A stretch of 64,000 bases of DNA from Comamonas sp. lk (GCF_900564145.1 NZ_UOOB01000001.1:2482754-2546753), one strand, 5' to 3'; shown: positions 55,090-64,000, counted from the first letter of the stretch. The notes: generated from the letters alone by a model not told the origin. Program-made: numbers and translations.

Positions 55090-55120
55090 AAACCCCGCTA
55101 TGCAAAACATAGCGGGGTTT
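55090..55120. terminator. Bidirectional rho-independent terminator between adhesin operon and tRNA-Thr
   Basis: AAACCCCGCTATG-CAAAA-CATAGCGGGGTTT: a 13-bp perfect stem with a five-base loop. On the minus strand it is followed by TTCTTTATG for the tRNA; on the plus strand by CCTTATTTG. It ends both transcripts. Confidence 0.9.
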
Positions 55121-55132
55121 CCTTATTTGACT

Positions 55133-55208
55133 TGGTGCCGGAGAGACGAATCGAACGCCCGACCTTCTCATTACGAATGAGCTGCTCTACCGACTGAGCT
55201 ACACCGGC
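55133..55208 (-). tRNA. tRNA-Thr (anticodon CGT)
   Basis: On the minus strand the 76-base sequence starts GCCGGTGTAGCTCAGTCGG and ends with an encoded CCA. The cloverleaf is complete: acceptor GCCGGTG pairs with the CTCCGGC end with one mismatch, the D-arm has AGCTCAGTCGGTAGAGCA, the anticodon arm CTCATTCGTAATGAG gives loop TTCGTAA with anticodon CGT, and the T-arm has GGTTCGAATCC-type GGGCGTTCGATTCGTCT. It reads ACG threonine codons. Confidence 0.97.
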
Positions 55209-55234
55209 AATAGAAAAATATTATAGCGCGAAAA

Positions 55235-56242
55235 TCAGGCTTCTGTGTGGTACTTGGTCACGCGCTCGACTTCGTTCTTGGAGCCTAGGACGACGCTGAC
55301 GCGCTCGTGCAGCTGGGTGGGCTGTATGTCCAGAATGCGCTGGCGGCCGTTGGTGGCGGCGCCGCCGGCTTGTTCGATCAGCCAGCTCATGGGGTTGGCT
55401 TCATACATCAGTCGCAGCTTGCCGGCCTTTTGCGGTTCGCGCTTGTCCCAGGGATACATGAAGATGCCGCCGCGGCACAGGATACGGTGCACGTCGGCCA
55501 CCATGGCTGCCACCCAGCGCATGTTGAAGTCCTTGCCGCGCGGGCCTTCCTTGCCTGCCAGGCATTCGTCCACATAGCGCTTGATGGGTTCGTCCCAGTG
55601 GCGCATGTTGGACATGTTGATGGCAAATTCCTTGGTGTCTTCAGGAATCGTGACGTTTTCTTCCACCAGCACGAAGGAGCCTTGCTCGCGATCCAGAGTG
55701 AACATGCTCACGCCATCGCCCACGGTCAGCACCAGGGTGGTCTGGGGGCCGTAGATGCAGTAGCCTGCAGCCACTTGGCTGGAGCCGGGCTGCATGAAAT
55801 CGTTATCGTGTACGCCGGGGTGGCCTTCGGGCTTCTTGAGCACGCTGAAGATGGTGCCGATGGAGGCGTTGATGTCGATGTTGGAGGAACCGTCCAGCGG
55901 GTCGAACATCAGCAGGTATTCGCCTTGCGGATAACGATTGGGCACCACATAGATGCCTTCCATTTCTTCCGAGGCCATGGCGGCCAGGTGACCGCCCCAT
56001 TCATTGGCTTCGATCAGCGTTTCGTTGGCGATGATGTCCAGCTTTTTCTGCACTTCGCCCTGGACGTTCTCGCTACCGGCCGTGCCCATCACGTCACCGA
56101 GTTCGCCCTTGTTTACGGCAAAGCTGATGCGCTTGCAGGCGCGGGCCACCACTTCCAGCAGCAGGCGCAGCTGGGGAGGGATGCGGCCGTCCATGCGTTG
56201 TTGTTCGACCAGATAGCGGGTCAGGCTGACACGTCGTGTCAT
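55235..56242 (-). CDS. fbp: Class I fructose-1,6-bisphosphatase
   Basis: Predicted 335 residues from ATG 56242 after AAGGAG; the frame extends 11 codons further without a better start. [20 protein letters not shown] opens as in proteobacterial FBPase. The metal/phosphate motif is [20 protein letters not shown], followed by [20 protein letters not shown] and the active-site Glu in [15 protein letters not shown]. It hydrolyses fructose 1,6-bisphosphate to fructose 6-phosphate in gluconeogenesis. Co-oriented with pepN 72 bases upstream. Confidence 0.97.
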   Translation of the reverse strand: MTRRVSLTRYLVEQQRMDGRIPPQLRLLLEVVARACKRISFAVNKGELGDVMGTAGSENVQGEVQKKLDIIANETLIEANEWGGHLAAMASEEMEGIYVVPNRYPQGEYLLMFDPLDGSSNIDINASIGTIFSVLKKPEGHPGVHDNDFMQPGSSQVAAGYCIYGPQTTLVLTVGDGVSMFTLDREQGSFVLVEENVTIPEDTKEFAINMSNMRHWDEPIKRYVDECLAGKEGPRGKDFNMRWVAAMVADVHRILCRGGIFMYPWDKREPQKAGKLRLMYEANPMSWLIEQAGGAATNGRQRILDIQPTQLHERVSVVLGSKNEVERVTKYHTEA

Positions 56243-56314
56243 AAGCGCTCCTTGAAAGGAAACAGGGCGCCGCATGCAGCGCCCGAATGGTTGAAATAGG
56301 AAAAGGCTAAAACT

Positions 56315-59038
56315 TTAATCTGCCAGCGCGCGGGTGATGACCTCGCGTACGTCGTTGGACAGATTGGGCTTTGCAGCGACGCGCTCGATGGCGGCATGTG
56401 CCGCCGTGCGGTAGGGATCGGCCAGTTTTTTCCAGCGATCCATCACACGGGCCAGACGCGCGGCCACCTGGGGGTTGAAGGCGTCGATCTCGATCACGCG
56501 GTCGGCCCAGAACACATAGCCTGCCGCATCGCTGCGGTGGAACGCACCCTGGTTGTTGCAGAAGCTGAAGATCAGGCTGCGGGCGCGGTTGGGGTTCTTG
56601 ATCTGGAAGTCCGCATGCTTCATCAGGGCCTTGACGGCGGGCAGCACATTGCCGCCGCGATCGCAGGCACCGCCTTGCAGCGAGAACCATTTGTCGAGCA
56701 CCAACGCATCCTGCTGGAACATGGCATGAAAGCGCTGCAGGGCTTGCTCGGCCAGCGGACTGGCGCTGTAGAGCAGGGCAGACAGGGCCGCAAGGCGGTC
56801 TGTCATGTTTCCTGCATCTTTGCAGCGCTGGTAGGCACGGCCGGGCCAGACGCTATCGCCGTTGCGCACCGCTGTCAGGCACAGCATGGTCAGGGCGCGA
56901 CCGGCCAGCGCGCGGCGTCCGGCGCTGACATGGTCAGGCGTATAGGCGCCGGTATCGCGATGGGTTTCCCACACCGCTTCCCACTCGCTTTGCAGCGCGC
57001 CTGCCAACTGCAGTTGCATGGCTTCGCGCACGGCATGCACGCGCTGCGGGTCGACCTCGGCCAGCTGTTCGGCGATATAGCCTTCCGATGGTAAGGTCAG
57101 CATCAGGTCCTTGAACGCGGTATCGAGCTGGTCGTTGCACAGCACATCGCGCAGGGCTTGCACATAGTCTGCAGGCAAAACTTCAGTGCCAAATTGACCG
57201 CTAGTGCTTTCTGCATCTGCGGCAGCTGCTATCGCCTTGAGAGCGTAACGCAGGCCCAGGCGCTGGCTGGCTTCCCACTGATTGAAAGGATCGCTGTCGT
57301 GGGCCAGCAGGGTCAGCAGCTGTGCATCGCTGAACTCACAGTCCAGCACCACGGGGGCGCTGAAAGCGCGCAGCAGCGAAGGCACGGGAGCTTCGCTCAC
57401 GTTGGTGAAGACAAAGCTTTGCGTGGCTTCGGTCAGTACCAGCATGCGGCTGGTGCTGACTTGTGCCGCTTCTTCGCCTTGCAGTTGCAGCGCAATTTCC
57501 TGGCCGCTGACGGTGATCAGACCCATTTGCACGGGAATCACAAACGGCAGCTTCTGGGGTTGGCTCACGGTGGGTGCGCAGCTTTGCGACAGCGTCAGCG
57601 TGTAGGTTTGCGCCGCTGCATCGTACTGGCCCACGGCCTTGAGCACGGGCGTGCCAGCCTGGCTGTACCAGTGGCGGAACTGCGGCAGATGCTGGGCCAG
57701 AGGCGAGTCGGGGTTGGCATCGGCAATGGCTTGCGAGAAGTCGTCGCAGGTCACGGCCTGGCCGTCGTGGCGCTCGAAATACAGCTTCATTCCCTTGGCA
57801 AAGCCTTTGAGGCCCACCAGGTTGTGCTGCATGCGCACGACTTCGGCGCCTTTTTCGTAGATCGTGACCGTGTAGAAGTTGTTGATCTCGATATAGCTGT
57901 CAGGGCGCACCGGATGGGCCATGGGGCCGGCATCTTCGGGGAACTGGGCTGTGCGCAGCACGCGCACATCGTCGATGCGCTTGACGGCGCGCGCAGAGGC
58001 GCTGCCCGCCATGTCCATGGAGAACTCCTGGTCGCGAAAAACGGTCAGGCCTTCCTTGAGCGAGAGCTGGAACCAGTCGCGGCAGGTGACGCGGTCGCCT
58101 GTCCAGTTGTGGAAGTATTCATGGCCGACCACGCTCTCGATATTGAAGTAATCGGTGTCGGTGGCCGTGGACTGGTTGGCCAGAACATACTTGGTGTTGA
58201 ATATGTTCAAGCCCTTGTTTTCCATGGCACCCATGTTGAAGTCGCTGGTGGCGACGATCATGAAGCGCTCCAGATCCAAGGACAGGCCAAAGCGCGCCTC
58301 ATCCCATGCAATGGAGTGCATGAGCGAGTTCATGGCGTGCTCGGTCTTTTCCAGATCGCCGGGGCGCACAAACACCTGCAGCAGGTGGTTGTTGCCGGCA
58401 CGGCTCTTGATCTGTTGCTCGCGGGCGACGAGCTTGCCCGCCACCAAGGCAAACAGATAGCTGGGCTTTTTGTGCGGATCGACCCACTTGGCAAAGTGGC
58501 GGCCTTCTTCCAGATCGCCGGAATCGACCAGATTGCCATTGGACAGCAGCACCGGATACAGGGCTTTGTTGGCGCGCAGCGTGACGGTATACATGGCCAT
58601 CACATCGGGGCGATCCAGGAAATAGGTGATGCGGCGAAAGCCTTCGGCTTCGCACTGCGTGAAGAACGTGTCCTCGCTCACATACAGGCCCATGAGCTTG
58701 GTATTCCTGGCCGGCGCGCAGGTGGTGAAGATTTCCAGCTCCACGGGCTCCAGGCCTTCGGGCAGGTTCTCCAGTACCAGCTGGTCGCCGTCCATCTTGA
58801 ACGAGGTGCCCGCGCCGTTGACCAGCACGCGTGCCAGATTCAGCTCGTCGCCATCCAGGCGCAGAGGCTGGGCCGCCACATCGGGATTGCGGCGCACGTG
58901 CATCTTGCTGAGCACGCGGGTCTTGGCAGGGTCCAGGTCAAAAGTCAGATCCACCGTGTCTATCCACCAGGCGGGAGCCTGGTAGTCAGCGCGGTAGATG
59001 GCGGTGGCAGGGGCTTGCCCGTCACGCAGTTGCAGCAT
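56315..59038 (-). CDS. pepN: Aminopeptidase N (M1 family, PepN)
   Basis: Predicted 907-residue zinc aminopeptidase. The exopeptidase signature G-A-M-E-N is in SDFNMGAMENKGLNIFNTKY; the zinc motif is VVGHEYFHNWTGDRVTCRDW, with the third ligand Glu in QLSLKEGLTVFRDQEFSMDM. The N-terminal beta domain (VDLTFDLDPAKTRVLSKMHV) and the large C-terminal helical domain have normal length. It removes N-terminal residues from peptides in the cytoplasm. It lies 20 bases downstream of prfB on the same strand. Confidence 0.97.
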   Translation of the reverse strand: MLQLRDGQAPATAIYRADYQAPAWWIDTVDLTFDLDPAKTRVLSKMHVRRNPDVAAQPLRLDGDELNLARVLVNGAGTSFKMDGDQLVLENLPEGLEPVELEIFTTCAPARNTKLMGLYVSEDTFFTQCEAEGFRRITYFLDRPDVMAMYTVTLRANKALYPVLLSNGNLVDSGDLEEGRHFAKWVDPHKKPSYLFALVAGKLVAREQQIKSRAGNNHLLQVFVRPGDLEKTEHAMNSLMHSIAWDEARFGLSLDLERFMIVATSDFNMGAMENKGLNIFNTKYVLANQSTATDTDYFNIESVVGHEYFHNWTGDRVTCRDWFQLSLKEGLTVFRDQEFSMDMAGSASARAVKRIDDVRVLRTAQFPEDAGPMAHPVRPDSYIEINNFYTVTIYEKGAEVVRMQHNLVGLKGFAKGMKLYFERHDGQAVTCDDFSQAIADANPDSPLAQHLPQFRHWYSQAGTPVLKAVGQYDAAAQTYTLTLSQSCAPTVSQPQKLPFVIPVQMGLITVSGQEIALQLQGEEAAQVSTSRMLVLTEATQSFVFTNVSEAPVPSLLRAFSAPVVLDCEFSDAQLLTLLAHDSDPFNQWEASQRLGLRYALKAIAAAADAESTSGQFGTEVLPADYVQALRDVLCNDQLDTAFKDLMLTLPSEGYIAEQLAEVDPQRVHAVREAMQLQLAGALQSEWEAVWETHRDTGAYTPDHVSAGRRALAGRALTMLCLTAVRNGDSVWPGRAYQRCKDAGNMTDRLAALSALLYSASPLAEQALQRFHAMFQQDALVLDKWFSLQGGACDRGGNVLPAVKALMKHADFQIKNPNRARSLIFSFCNNQGAFHRSDAAGYVFWADRVIEIDAFNPQVAARLARVMDRWKKLADPYRTAAHAAIERVAAKPNLSNDVREVITRALAD

Positions 59039-59058
59039 ATCGATTCCTTTCGAAGGGA

Positions 59059-60163
59059 TCAGAGGCCTTGCTTGAGCGAGGCTTCGATGAACACGTCCAG
59101 ATCACCGTCCAGCACCTTCTGGGTGGCAGAGACTTCGACGTTGGTGCGCAAGTCCTTGATACGGCTGTTGTCCAGAACGTAGGAGCGGATCTGGTGACCC
59201 CAGCCCACATCGGTCTTGGTGTCTTCCAGCTTTTGCTGCTCTTCCATGCGCTTGCGCATCTCGAAGTCATAGAGCTTGGAGCGCAGGCGCTGCCATGCCA
59301 CATCACGGTTGCTGTGCTGGCTGCGGCCATCCTGGCATTGCACTACGATGCCGGTGGGCATGTGGGTCAGACGCACGGCGGAGTCGGTCTTGTTGATGTG
59401 CTGACCACCGGCGCCAGAGGCACGGTAGGTGTCGGTACGCACATCGGACGGATTGATGTTGATCTCGATGGAGTCATCAATCTCGGGGTAGACGAACAGC
59501 GAGGAAAAGCTGGTGTGGCGCCCGCCCGAGGAGTCAAACGGCGACTTGCGCACCAGGCGGTGTACGCCGGTTTCCGTGCGTAGCAGGCCGTAGGCGTATT
59601 CGCCTTCCACCTTGATGGTTGCGCTCTTGATGCCGGCCACGTCGCCCGGAGTCTCTTCCTCCACCGTAGCCTTGAAGCCCTTGCGCTCTGCGTACTTGAG
59701 GTACTGGCGCAGCAGCATGCTGGCCCAGTCGCAAGCCTCGGTACCACCGGCACCGGCCTGGATGTCGATAAAGCAGTTCAGCGGATCGGCTTCGCCACCG
59801 AACATGCGGCGGAACTCCAGCTCTTCGATCAGCGGCTTGAGCTTGGCGGTTTCGGCTTCGATGGTTTCAAGGCCAGCTTCATCGCCTTCTTCCTTGCTCA
59901 TCTCGAACAGCTCGGCGTTGTCGGCCAACTCAGTGGTGAGCTTTTCCAGCGTCAGCACGACGGAGTCGAGCGACTTCTTTTCCTTGCCCAGTTCCTGTGC
60001 CTTCTTGGGATCGTTCCAGACGGCAGGGTCTTCCAGCGAGGCGTTTACCGTGCGCAGGCGTTCGTACTTTGCATCGTAGTCAAAGATACCTCCGGAGATC
60101 GGCCGTACGAGCGGCCAGATCTTCGAGGGTGTTGCCGATTTGGTTGATGCGTTCTGCTTCCAT
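59059..60163 (-). CDS. prfB: Peptide chain release factor 2 (programmed +1 frameshift)
   Basis: The gene reads from ATG 60163 for 27 codons to CTT, hits in-frame TGA at 60082-60080, and continues in the +1 frame (skipping base 60082) to the stop at 59059, giving 367 residues. Segment 1 ([20 protein letters not shown]) and segment 2 ([20 protein letters not shown]) are both normal RF2 sequence. Motifs: SPF in [18 protein letters not shown], which recognises the stop codon, and GGQ in [20 protein letters not shown], the hydrolysis site. RF2 releases nascent chains at UGA and UAA. Without the shift, the frame from 59958 would wrongly look like a shorter gene. Confidence 0.97.
60080..60096 (-). 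promoter_or_regulatory. prfB programmed +1 frameshift site with internal Shine-Dalgarno
   Basis: On the minus strand CTCCGGAGGTATCTTTGAC: CGGAGG acts as an internal ribosome-pairing sequence, three bases before CTT, and CTT-TGA-C is the classical slip site. Low RF2 slows UGA reading and favours the shift, so RF2 autoregulates. Confidence 0.93.
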
Positions 60164-60335
60164 GATGTACCTATCGTGTTCTTTGAGAATTAGCCTGCGA
60201 TTTTCGCATGCTGAGGGGCTGTGAGGACGCAATGCCCGTGCACACGGTGTTTTTGCACTCGAATCAGCGCGATGGTGGCCGGAGTTTGGCCCTTGTATTT
60301 GTGGCAGACGCTTGCAAATAGGAGCAGGCCGGCCA

Positions 60336-61289
60336 TCAGTGTTCCTGCGACATATTGTGGGTTTTCCTCAGCTGCCCGATTGCGCCTGGCGGGTTGTCCA
60401 CTGCATCACGCCCGCCGTCGTCGGCCGGGTCTCGCTCCAGCTGCGCCAGCAGCCATTGCCTGAAAGTGGCCAGTGCAGCACTTGGCTGGCGGGATTTGAG
60501 GTGGGTCAGCCAGTAGGCGCCTGTATCCACTTCCTGCATGAAAGGGCGCACCAGCCGGCCCTGCAGCAGCATGTGTTCAAACATGCGCGCGGGCAGCAAG
60601 GCCACGCCCGCTCCTTGGGTGGCGGCTTCGGCCAGCGTCAGCGATGAATCGAACATGGCGCCGCGCGCCAGCGGGGCGGGCAGCTGGGCCGCGGCAAACC
60701 AGCCGTCCCATTCATGGCTGCGGTAGGAGCGCAACAGCGTCTGGCCTGCCAGATCTGCGGGCTGGCGCAGGTGCTGGGCCAGTGCCGGGGCACACATGGG
60801 CGAGAGCGGGGCGCGCAGCAGCATGTGCGCATGCGTGCCGTGCCAGGAGCCATCGCCAAAGCGCACGGCAGCGTCTAATCCTTCGCCAGCCAGATCCACC
60901 CGGTTGTTATGGGTAAGCAGGCGCAGATCGATATAGGGATGTAGCTGCTGAAACTGGCTCAGGCGCGGAATCAGCCAGCCAATCGCAAATGTGCCGACCA
61001 CGCCCACCGTCAGTATCTCGCGCGGGCGCGGTTCGGCCACTTGCTGCAGCGATTGCTCGATGCGCTCAAAGCTTTGCGCCACCACGGGCCACAAGGCCTG
61101 GCCTTCATCGGTGAGCGCCAGACCGCGGGGCAGGCGTCTGAACAGCGGCTTGCCCAGGCGCTCTTCCAGATTGCGTATGTGCTGGCTGACTGCCGCCTGG
61201 GTGACATGGAGCTCCTGGGCGGCGCGGGTCAGGTTCAGATGCCGGGCGGCGGCATCGAACATGCGCAAGGCGTTGAGAGGCAGTTGCAT
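60336..61289 (-). CDS. LysR-type regulator (GcvA/AmpR-like), divergent from beta-lactamase gene
   Basis: Predicted 317 residues. The winged helix region PLNALRMFDAAARHLNLTRA and VTQAAVSQHIRNLEERLGKP is the GcvA/AmpR-type signature; the effector domain includes TVGVVGTFAIGWLIPRLSQF and RFGDGSWHGTHAHMLLRAPL. The start lies 119 bases from the class A beta-lactamase start in divergent orientation, the layout of ampR-type control, where cell-wall fragments alter the regulator's activity. The C-terminus has a non-conserved extension (DPADDGGRDAVDNPPG). Confidence 0.9.
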   Translation of the reverse strand: MQLPLNALRMFDAAARHLNLTRAAQELHVTQAAVSQHIRNLEERLGKPLFRRLPRGLALTDEGQALWPVVAQSFERIEQSLQQVAEPRPREILTVGVVGTFAIGWLIPRLSQFQQLHPYIDLRLLTHNNRVDLAGEGLDAAVRFGDGSWHGTHAHMLLRAPLSPMCAPALAQHLRQPADLAGQTLLRSYRSHEWDGWFAAAQLPAPLARGAMFDSSLTLAEAATQGAGVALLPARMFEHMLLQGRLVRPFMQEVDTGAYWLTHLKSRQPSAALATFRQWLLAQLERDPADDGGRDAVDNPPGAIGQLRKTHNMSQEH

Positions 61290-61408
61290 AGCGCCATTCT
61301 GATTTAGTTAAAAGTTTTTCTTATGACAGATGTCAAATATTACCGATGGTCTTTGTTTTTACCGCGCTATATGCTGCAACTTGTAGGACGTAATCAGTAG
61401 AGGAACTT

Positions 61409-62311
61409 ATGCAACGACGCAGCGTATTGGCATCCGCGCTGGCATCAGGGTTGAGCTTGGGCTTGGGCGGCTGTGCCTTGTTGAACCGGCGACAAGCCAG
61501 AGCGGCCAATCTCTTGGCTGAAGAGCTGGCGCAGATAGAAATTCAGGCGCAAGGCCGTCTCGGTCTTTATGTGATCGACACCAGCTCGGGCGCGACGGCG
61601 GGCTACCGCAGTGACGAGCGCTTTCCCATGTGCAGTACCTTCAAGACGCTTCTGGCAGCGCGCGTGCTGTATCTGGCGCAAAAAGGACAAATCGAGCTCT
61701 GGCGCAAGCGATATTTCTCGCCCTCGGAGCTGGTGCCATGGTCGCCGGTGACGGAAAAGCGCGCTGGCGCTAACGGCGGTATGACGCCCCTGGAGTTGTG
61801 CGAAGCGGCCGTGGTCTTCAGCGACAACACCGCAGCCAATGTGCTGCTTGATGCCACAGGCGGCCCGGCGGCATTGACCGCCTGGCTGGCCGAAATAGGT
61901 GACAAGACCACTAGGCTGGATCGCCGCGAGCCGCAGCTCAATACGGCCATTGCCGGAGACGAGCGCGATACCACCACGCCTGCCGCCATGGCGCAAACCC
62001 TGCAAACCTTGCAGCGGGGTGACGTGATCGAAGGGTTTGGCAGAGCATTTTTGCGACAATGGCTGATAGAAAGCCGCACGGGCGACAAGCGCCTGCGCGC
62101 CGGCATGCCCACTGATTGGAAGTTTGGGGGCAAGACCGGCTCGGGCGAGAACGGCACAGCCTGCGACAACCTGGTGGTCTGGCCCACGCCCCAGTCCTCG
62201 CCGATTCTGGTGACGGCGTATCTGACGGGCAGCAAACTGGACGGCCCCGGGCGCGATGCCGTGCTGGCCAAGGCCGGGGAGGCGGTCAAGCGCTGGTATT
62301 ACGCCATCTGA
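61409..62311 (+). CDS. Class A beta-lactamase
   Basis: Predicted 300 residues with AGAGGAAC before ATG 61409. All class A motifs are visible: S-T-F-K (CSTFKTLLAARVLYLAQKGQ), S-D-N (AVVFSDNTAANVLLDATGG), the omega-loop E-P-Q-L-N (LDRREPQLNTAI) and K-T-G (FGGKTGSGENGTACDNLVVW). The N-terminus begins with an RR pair and a hydrophobic stretch ending in LGGC, so it may be a Tat-dependent and/or lipidated protein. It hydrolyses penicillins and probably some cephalosporins; spectrum is unknown. No mobile element is near, so it looks chromosomal. Confidence 0.95.
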   Translation: MQRRSVLASALASGLSLGLGGCALLNRRQARAANLLAEELAQIEIQAQGRLGLYVIDTSSGATAGYRSDERFPMCSTFKTLLAARVLYLAQKGQIELWRKRYFSPSELVPWSPVTEKRAGANGGMTPLELCEAAVVFSDNTAANVLLDATGGPAALTAWLAEIGDKTTRLDRREPQLNTAIAGDERDTTTPAAMAQTLQTLQRGDVIEGFGRAFLRQWLIESRTGDKRLRAGMPTDWKFGGKTGSGENGTACDNLVVWPTPQSSPILVTAYLTGSKLDGPGRDAVLAKAGEAVKRWYYAI

Positions 62312-62325
62312 CGGTGAGCTGGCGC

Positions 62326-62363
62326 AGCAACAAATCCCGGCAAGCCCGGGATTTGTTGCTTTT
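62326..62363 (+). terminator. Rho-independent terminator after beta-lactamase gene
   Basis: Arms 62326-62340 (AGCAACAAATCCCGG) and 62346-62360 (CCGGGATTTGTTGCT) form a 15-bp perfect stem with a five-base loop, followed by TTTT at 62360-62363. Confidence 0.9.
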
Positions 62364-62389
62364 GAAGCGCGTTCAAGGCCCCTGGGTTT

Positions 62390-62713
62390 TCAGTTGTCCA
62401 TATCCTTGCGCTGCACCGGCGGCTGCTGTGCATTTCTGCGGCTGGCGCCGGCGCGGCCGGCCTTGCTCCAGTCATAGGCGTGGCCGTCGGGCGTCTGGCC
62501 GTTCTCCACAGCTGCCACGCCTATGGGACCCACCATGGCGCGCAGCTCTGACGAGATGGTGACGTGGGCGTTGCGCGTGTCGCCGCGCAGCAGCTGGCAT
62601 TGTTTCAAGGCTTCGCTCATCTGGGCGTCGCTGAACGGCTGGCACAGGGCCTGCCATGCAGGCTCGGCTCCTTCGGGGCTGCTGTTGTGCAGGTAGTAGA
62701 CGACGATGCTCAT
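62390..62713 (-). CDS. Hypothetical protein, 107 aa
   Basis: Start at ATG 62713 gives MSIVVYYLHNSSPEGAEPAW, followed by PFSDAQMSEALKQCQLLRGD and HVTISSELRAMVGPIGVAAV, a short alpha/beta domain, then a basic low-complexity tail (GRAGASRRNAQQPPVQRKDM). Conserved-looking but family not recognised. It follows the RNR gene on the same strand by 71 bases. Confidence 0.65.
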   Translation of the reverse strand: MSIVVYYLHNSSPEGAEPAWQALCQPFSDAQMSEALKQCQLLRGDTRNAHVTISSELRAMVGPIGVAAVENGQTPDGHAYDWSKAGRAGASRRNAQQPPVQRKDMDN

Positions 62714-62784
62714 GGCCGGTTGGGTAGAAATTGCATACCGCAGTTGTACCTCAGTCCAGAGCCGTTCATGCAGACCGCAGTGCT

Positions 62785-64000
62785 TTAACCGCAGGCTCCG
62801 ATATGGCCGCAGGCCGTGCAAAAAGAGCAGCCGTCCTTCTTGATCACCGCATGGGCGCCGCATTCCGGGCATTTGCCGCCCATAAGGGGTGAATTGGAGG
62901 GGGCAGGCGTGGCAGCCGTGCTGGGCGCAGGCTGCGGCTGGCCGCGGTTGGCGATGATGCTTTGAATGGCATAGGCCAGCAGCGCCACCTCGCTGTCATG
63001 CCACAGCGGGATGCGGCTGCCGTCTTCGCGTGTCTTATGGCCGTAGCGCACTGGGCCTCTATCCCAGGCGACCTTGCGCAGATCGGCCAGAGCCTTGTCC
63101 AGAAAGCCGCCGCGTGCGGCCAGGCTCAGACTGCGCATGGTGGCGGTAATCCACTGCTGGCTTTCTCCGGTCTGGCCCACGGGCATGAAAAATTCGATGG
63201 GGCGCTCCACGCCGTCTATGACCACAAAGCTCACCACCAGATACAGGCGGCGGGCACCGTCGTGGGTGAAGTACTCGATCTTGTCCACCACGGCGTTCAG
63301 CGGTCCTTCAGGGCGGCGTTCGATGACGGCGTTCATTCCTGAATTGATAGCTGGTGGTGCATTATCCGATTGGGCTGGGACTTGATTCTTATCAGGTTCC
63401 GGGGCCAGAGCCAGCACGGCGCCCAGCGTATCGTTGGGCCGGTAGGTGGCGCAGCCTTTGAGACCGGCCTCCCAGCACTCCATATACAGGTGCTTGAAAT
63501 CTTCGAATGGGTAGTCGGCCGGGATATTGACGGTCTTGGAGATCGAGGTGTCTATAAACGGCTGCACCGTGCGCATCATGGCCACATGCTCGCTGGCACT
63601 GAGCTCCAATGCGCTCACAAAATAATCGGGTAGCGGCGCGTCTTCGCCATGCAGGGCTTTGTAGAGGCGGTAGGCATGGTCTTGCACGCTATAGAACTGC
63701 TCGCCGCCATCGGCAGTGCGCTTTTTGCGGGTGTAAGTCCAGGAAAACGGCGGCTCTATGCCATTGGAGGCATTGTCGGCAAAGGCCAGCGAGACCGTGC
63801 CTGTGGGCGCAATCGACAGCAGATGGCTGTTGCGCAGGCCGTGCTTTTTGATGGCGGAGCGCAGCTCTTTGGGCAGGCGCTTGGCAAAACCGCTTTTGAG
63901 GTATTGCTTGGCGTTGAACAGCGGAAACACGCCTTTTTCCTGCGCTAGCTCCACCGAGGCGGCATAGGCGGCATCGCGCAAGGTGCGGGCAATGGCTTCG
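62785..64000 (-). CDS. nrdJ: Adenosylcobalamin-dependent (class II) ribonucleoside-diphosphate reductase, C-terminal part (5' end outside window)
   Basis: The visible ~405 residues include the catalytic-site region HLLSIAPTGTVSLAFADNAS (PTGTxSL is typical of class II enzymes), GIEPPFSWTYTRKK, DTSISKTVNIPADYPFEDFK and the GLKGCATYRPNDTLGAV segment. The C-terminal zinc-ribbon-like tail with CPECGAHAVIKKDGCSFCTA and final CGHIGACG is the usual end of the betaproteobacterial protein. It reduces ribonucleotides with B12 and works with or without oxygen. The start lies beyond the right edge. Confidence 0.93.
   Translation of the reverse strand, partial: EAIARTLRDAAYAASVELAQEKGVFPLFNAKQYLKSGFAKRLPKELRSAIKKHGLRNSHLLSIAPTGTVSLAFADNASNGIEPPFSWTYTRKKRTADGGEQFYSVQDHAYRLYKALHGEDAPLPDYFVSALELSASEHVAMMRTVQPFIDTSISKTVNIPADYPFEDFKHLYMECWEAGLKGCATYRPNDTLGAVLALAPEPDKNQVPAQSDNAPPAINSGMNAVIERRPEGPLNAVVDKIEYFTHDGARRLYLVVSFVVIDGVERPIEFFMPVGQTGESQQWITATMRSLSLAARGGFLDKALADLRKVAWDRGPVRYGHKTREDGSRIPLWHDSEVALLAYAIQSIIANRGQPQPAPSTAATPAPSNSPLMGGKCPECGAHAVIKKDGCSFCTACGHIGACG

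Noticed and set aside
55133..55208. tRNA-Thr as attachment site of an integrated island carrying the adhesin locus
   Set aside because: The 3' end faces the locus, but no integrase gene and no direct repeat of the tRNA end were seen at the far side.
57158..59182. 674-codon plus-strand open frame opposite pepN
   Set aside because: Third-position GC bias of the real gene produces it; the minus strand has all M1 aminopeptidase motifs.
59059..59958. A short 299-aa release factor starting at 59958
   Set aside because: The reading frame continues upstream to the programmed CTT-TGA-C frameshift site; the real gene starts at 60163.

Overview
The window looks like a chromosomal segment of a high-GC betaproteobacterium of the order Burkholderiales, family Comamonadaceae, most likely Comamonas or a close relative. 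This rests on general protein resemblance and on gene order (exbB-exbD-lpxK-Trm112-kdsB-adk; lptF/lptG divergent from pepA-holC; the CysB-type regulator), not on a database search. No insertion sequence, prophage, integrase, rRNA operon or CRISPR array was found. There is one tRNA, tRNA-Thr(CGT).

Layout. (1) 1-7.9 kb: a siderophore locus on the + strand. It holds the 3' end of a TonB-dependent receptor, three inner-membrane proteins (DUF3649, PepSY, DUF3325) and a MacA/MacB/outer-membrane-factor pump, matching the import, periplasmic release and recycling scheme of the P. aeruginosa pyoverdine system (FpvG-type proteins and PvdRT-OpmQ). (2) 8-11.6 kb: a LysR regulator divergent from an M81/MlrC-type peptidase and a Bug-type solute-binding protein. 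(3) 11.7-17 kb: an aminotransferase, a CysB-type regulator and a large membrane HD-GYP protein. (4) 17.4-24 kb: CbiX-like chelatase, lptG and lptF, divergent from pepA (with an unusual lysine/alanine-rich tail), holC and a proline-rich protein; then a D-2-hydroxyacid dehydrogenase. (5) 24.4-28 kb: small hypotheticals, a secreted PliG-like protein, and lexA with two tandem LexA boxes shared with a divergent L-asparaginase gene. (6) 28-36.7 kb: cell-envelope and housekeeping genes (adk, kdsB, Trm112-like, lpxK, exbD, exbB, xseA, sodB), a DODA-type dioxygenase and a VOC protein.

(7) 36.8-55 kb is the accessory highlight. A SUKH-domain protein is followed by an apparent surface-adhesin secretion locus: a TolC-like outer-membrane factor, a short HlyD-like adaptor, a giant repetitive DUF4347/FG-GAP/Ig-like protein (about 3,760 aa if joined, split by an apparent one-base frameshift near 42.9 kb), a second HlyD-like protein with a cytoplasmic N-terminal domain, and an M50 metalloprotease fused to an adaptor-like region. 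No ABC-transporter ATPase gene is present, no LapD/LapG pair is present, and the giant protein has no Sec signal peptide and no RTX repeats. This suggests a non-canonical export route in which the M50/adaptor protein replaces the usual type I ABC transporter. Ten tandem 306-bp repeats lie inside the giant gene.

(8) 55-64 kb: tRNA-Thr, fbp, pepN, prfB (with the programmed +1 frameshift), an AmpR/GcvA-type regulator divergent from a class A beta-lactamase, a small hypothetical, and the 3' part of an adenosylcobalamin-dependent ribonucleotide reductase that runs off the right edge.
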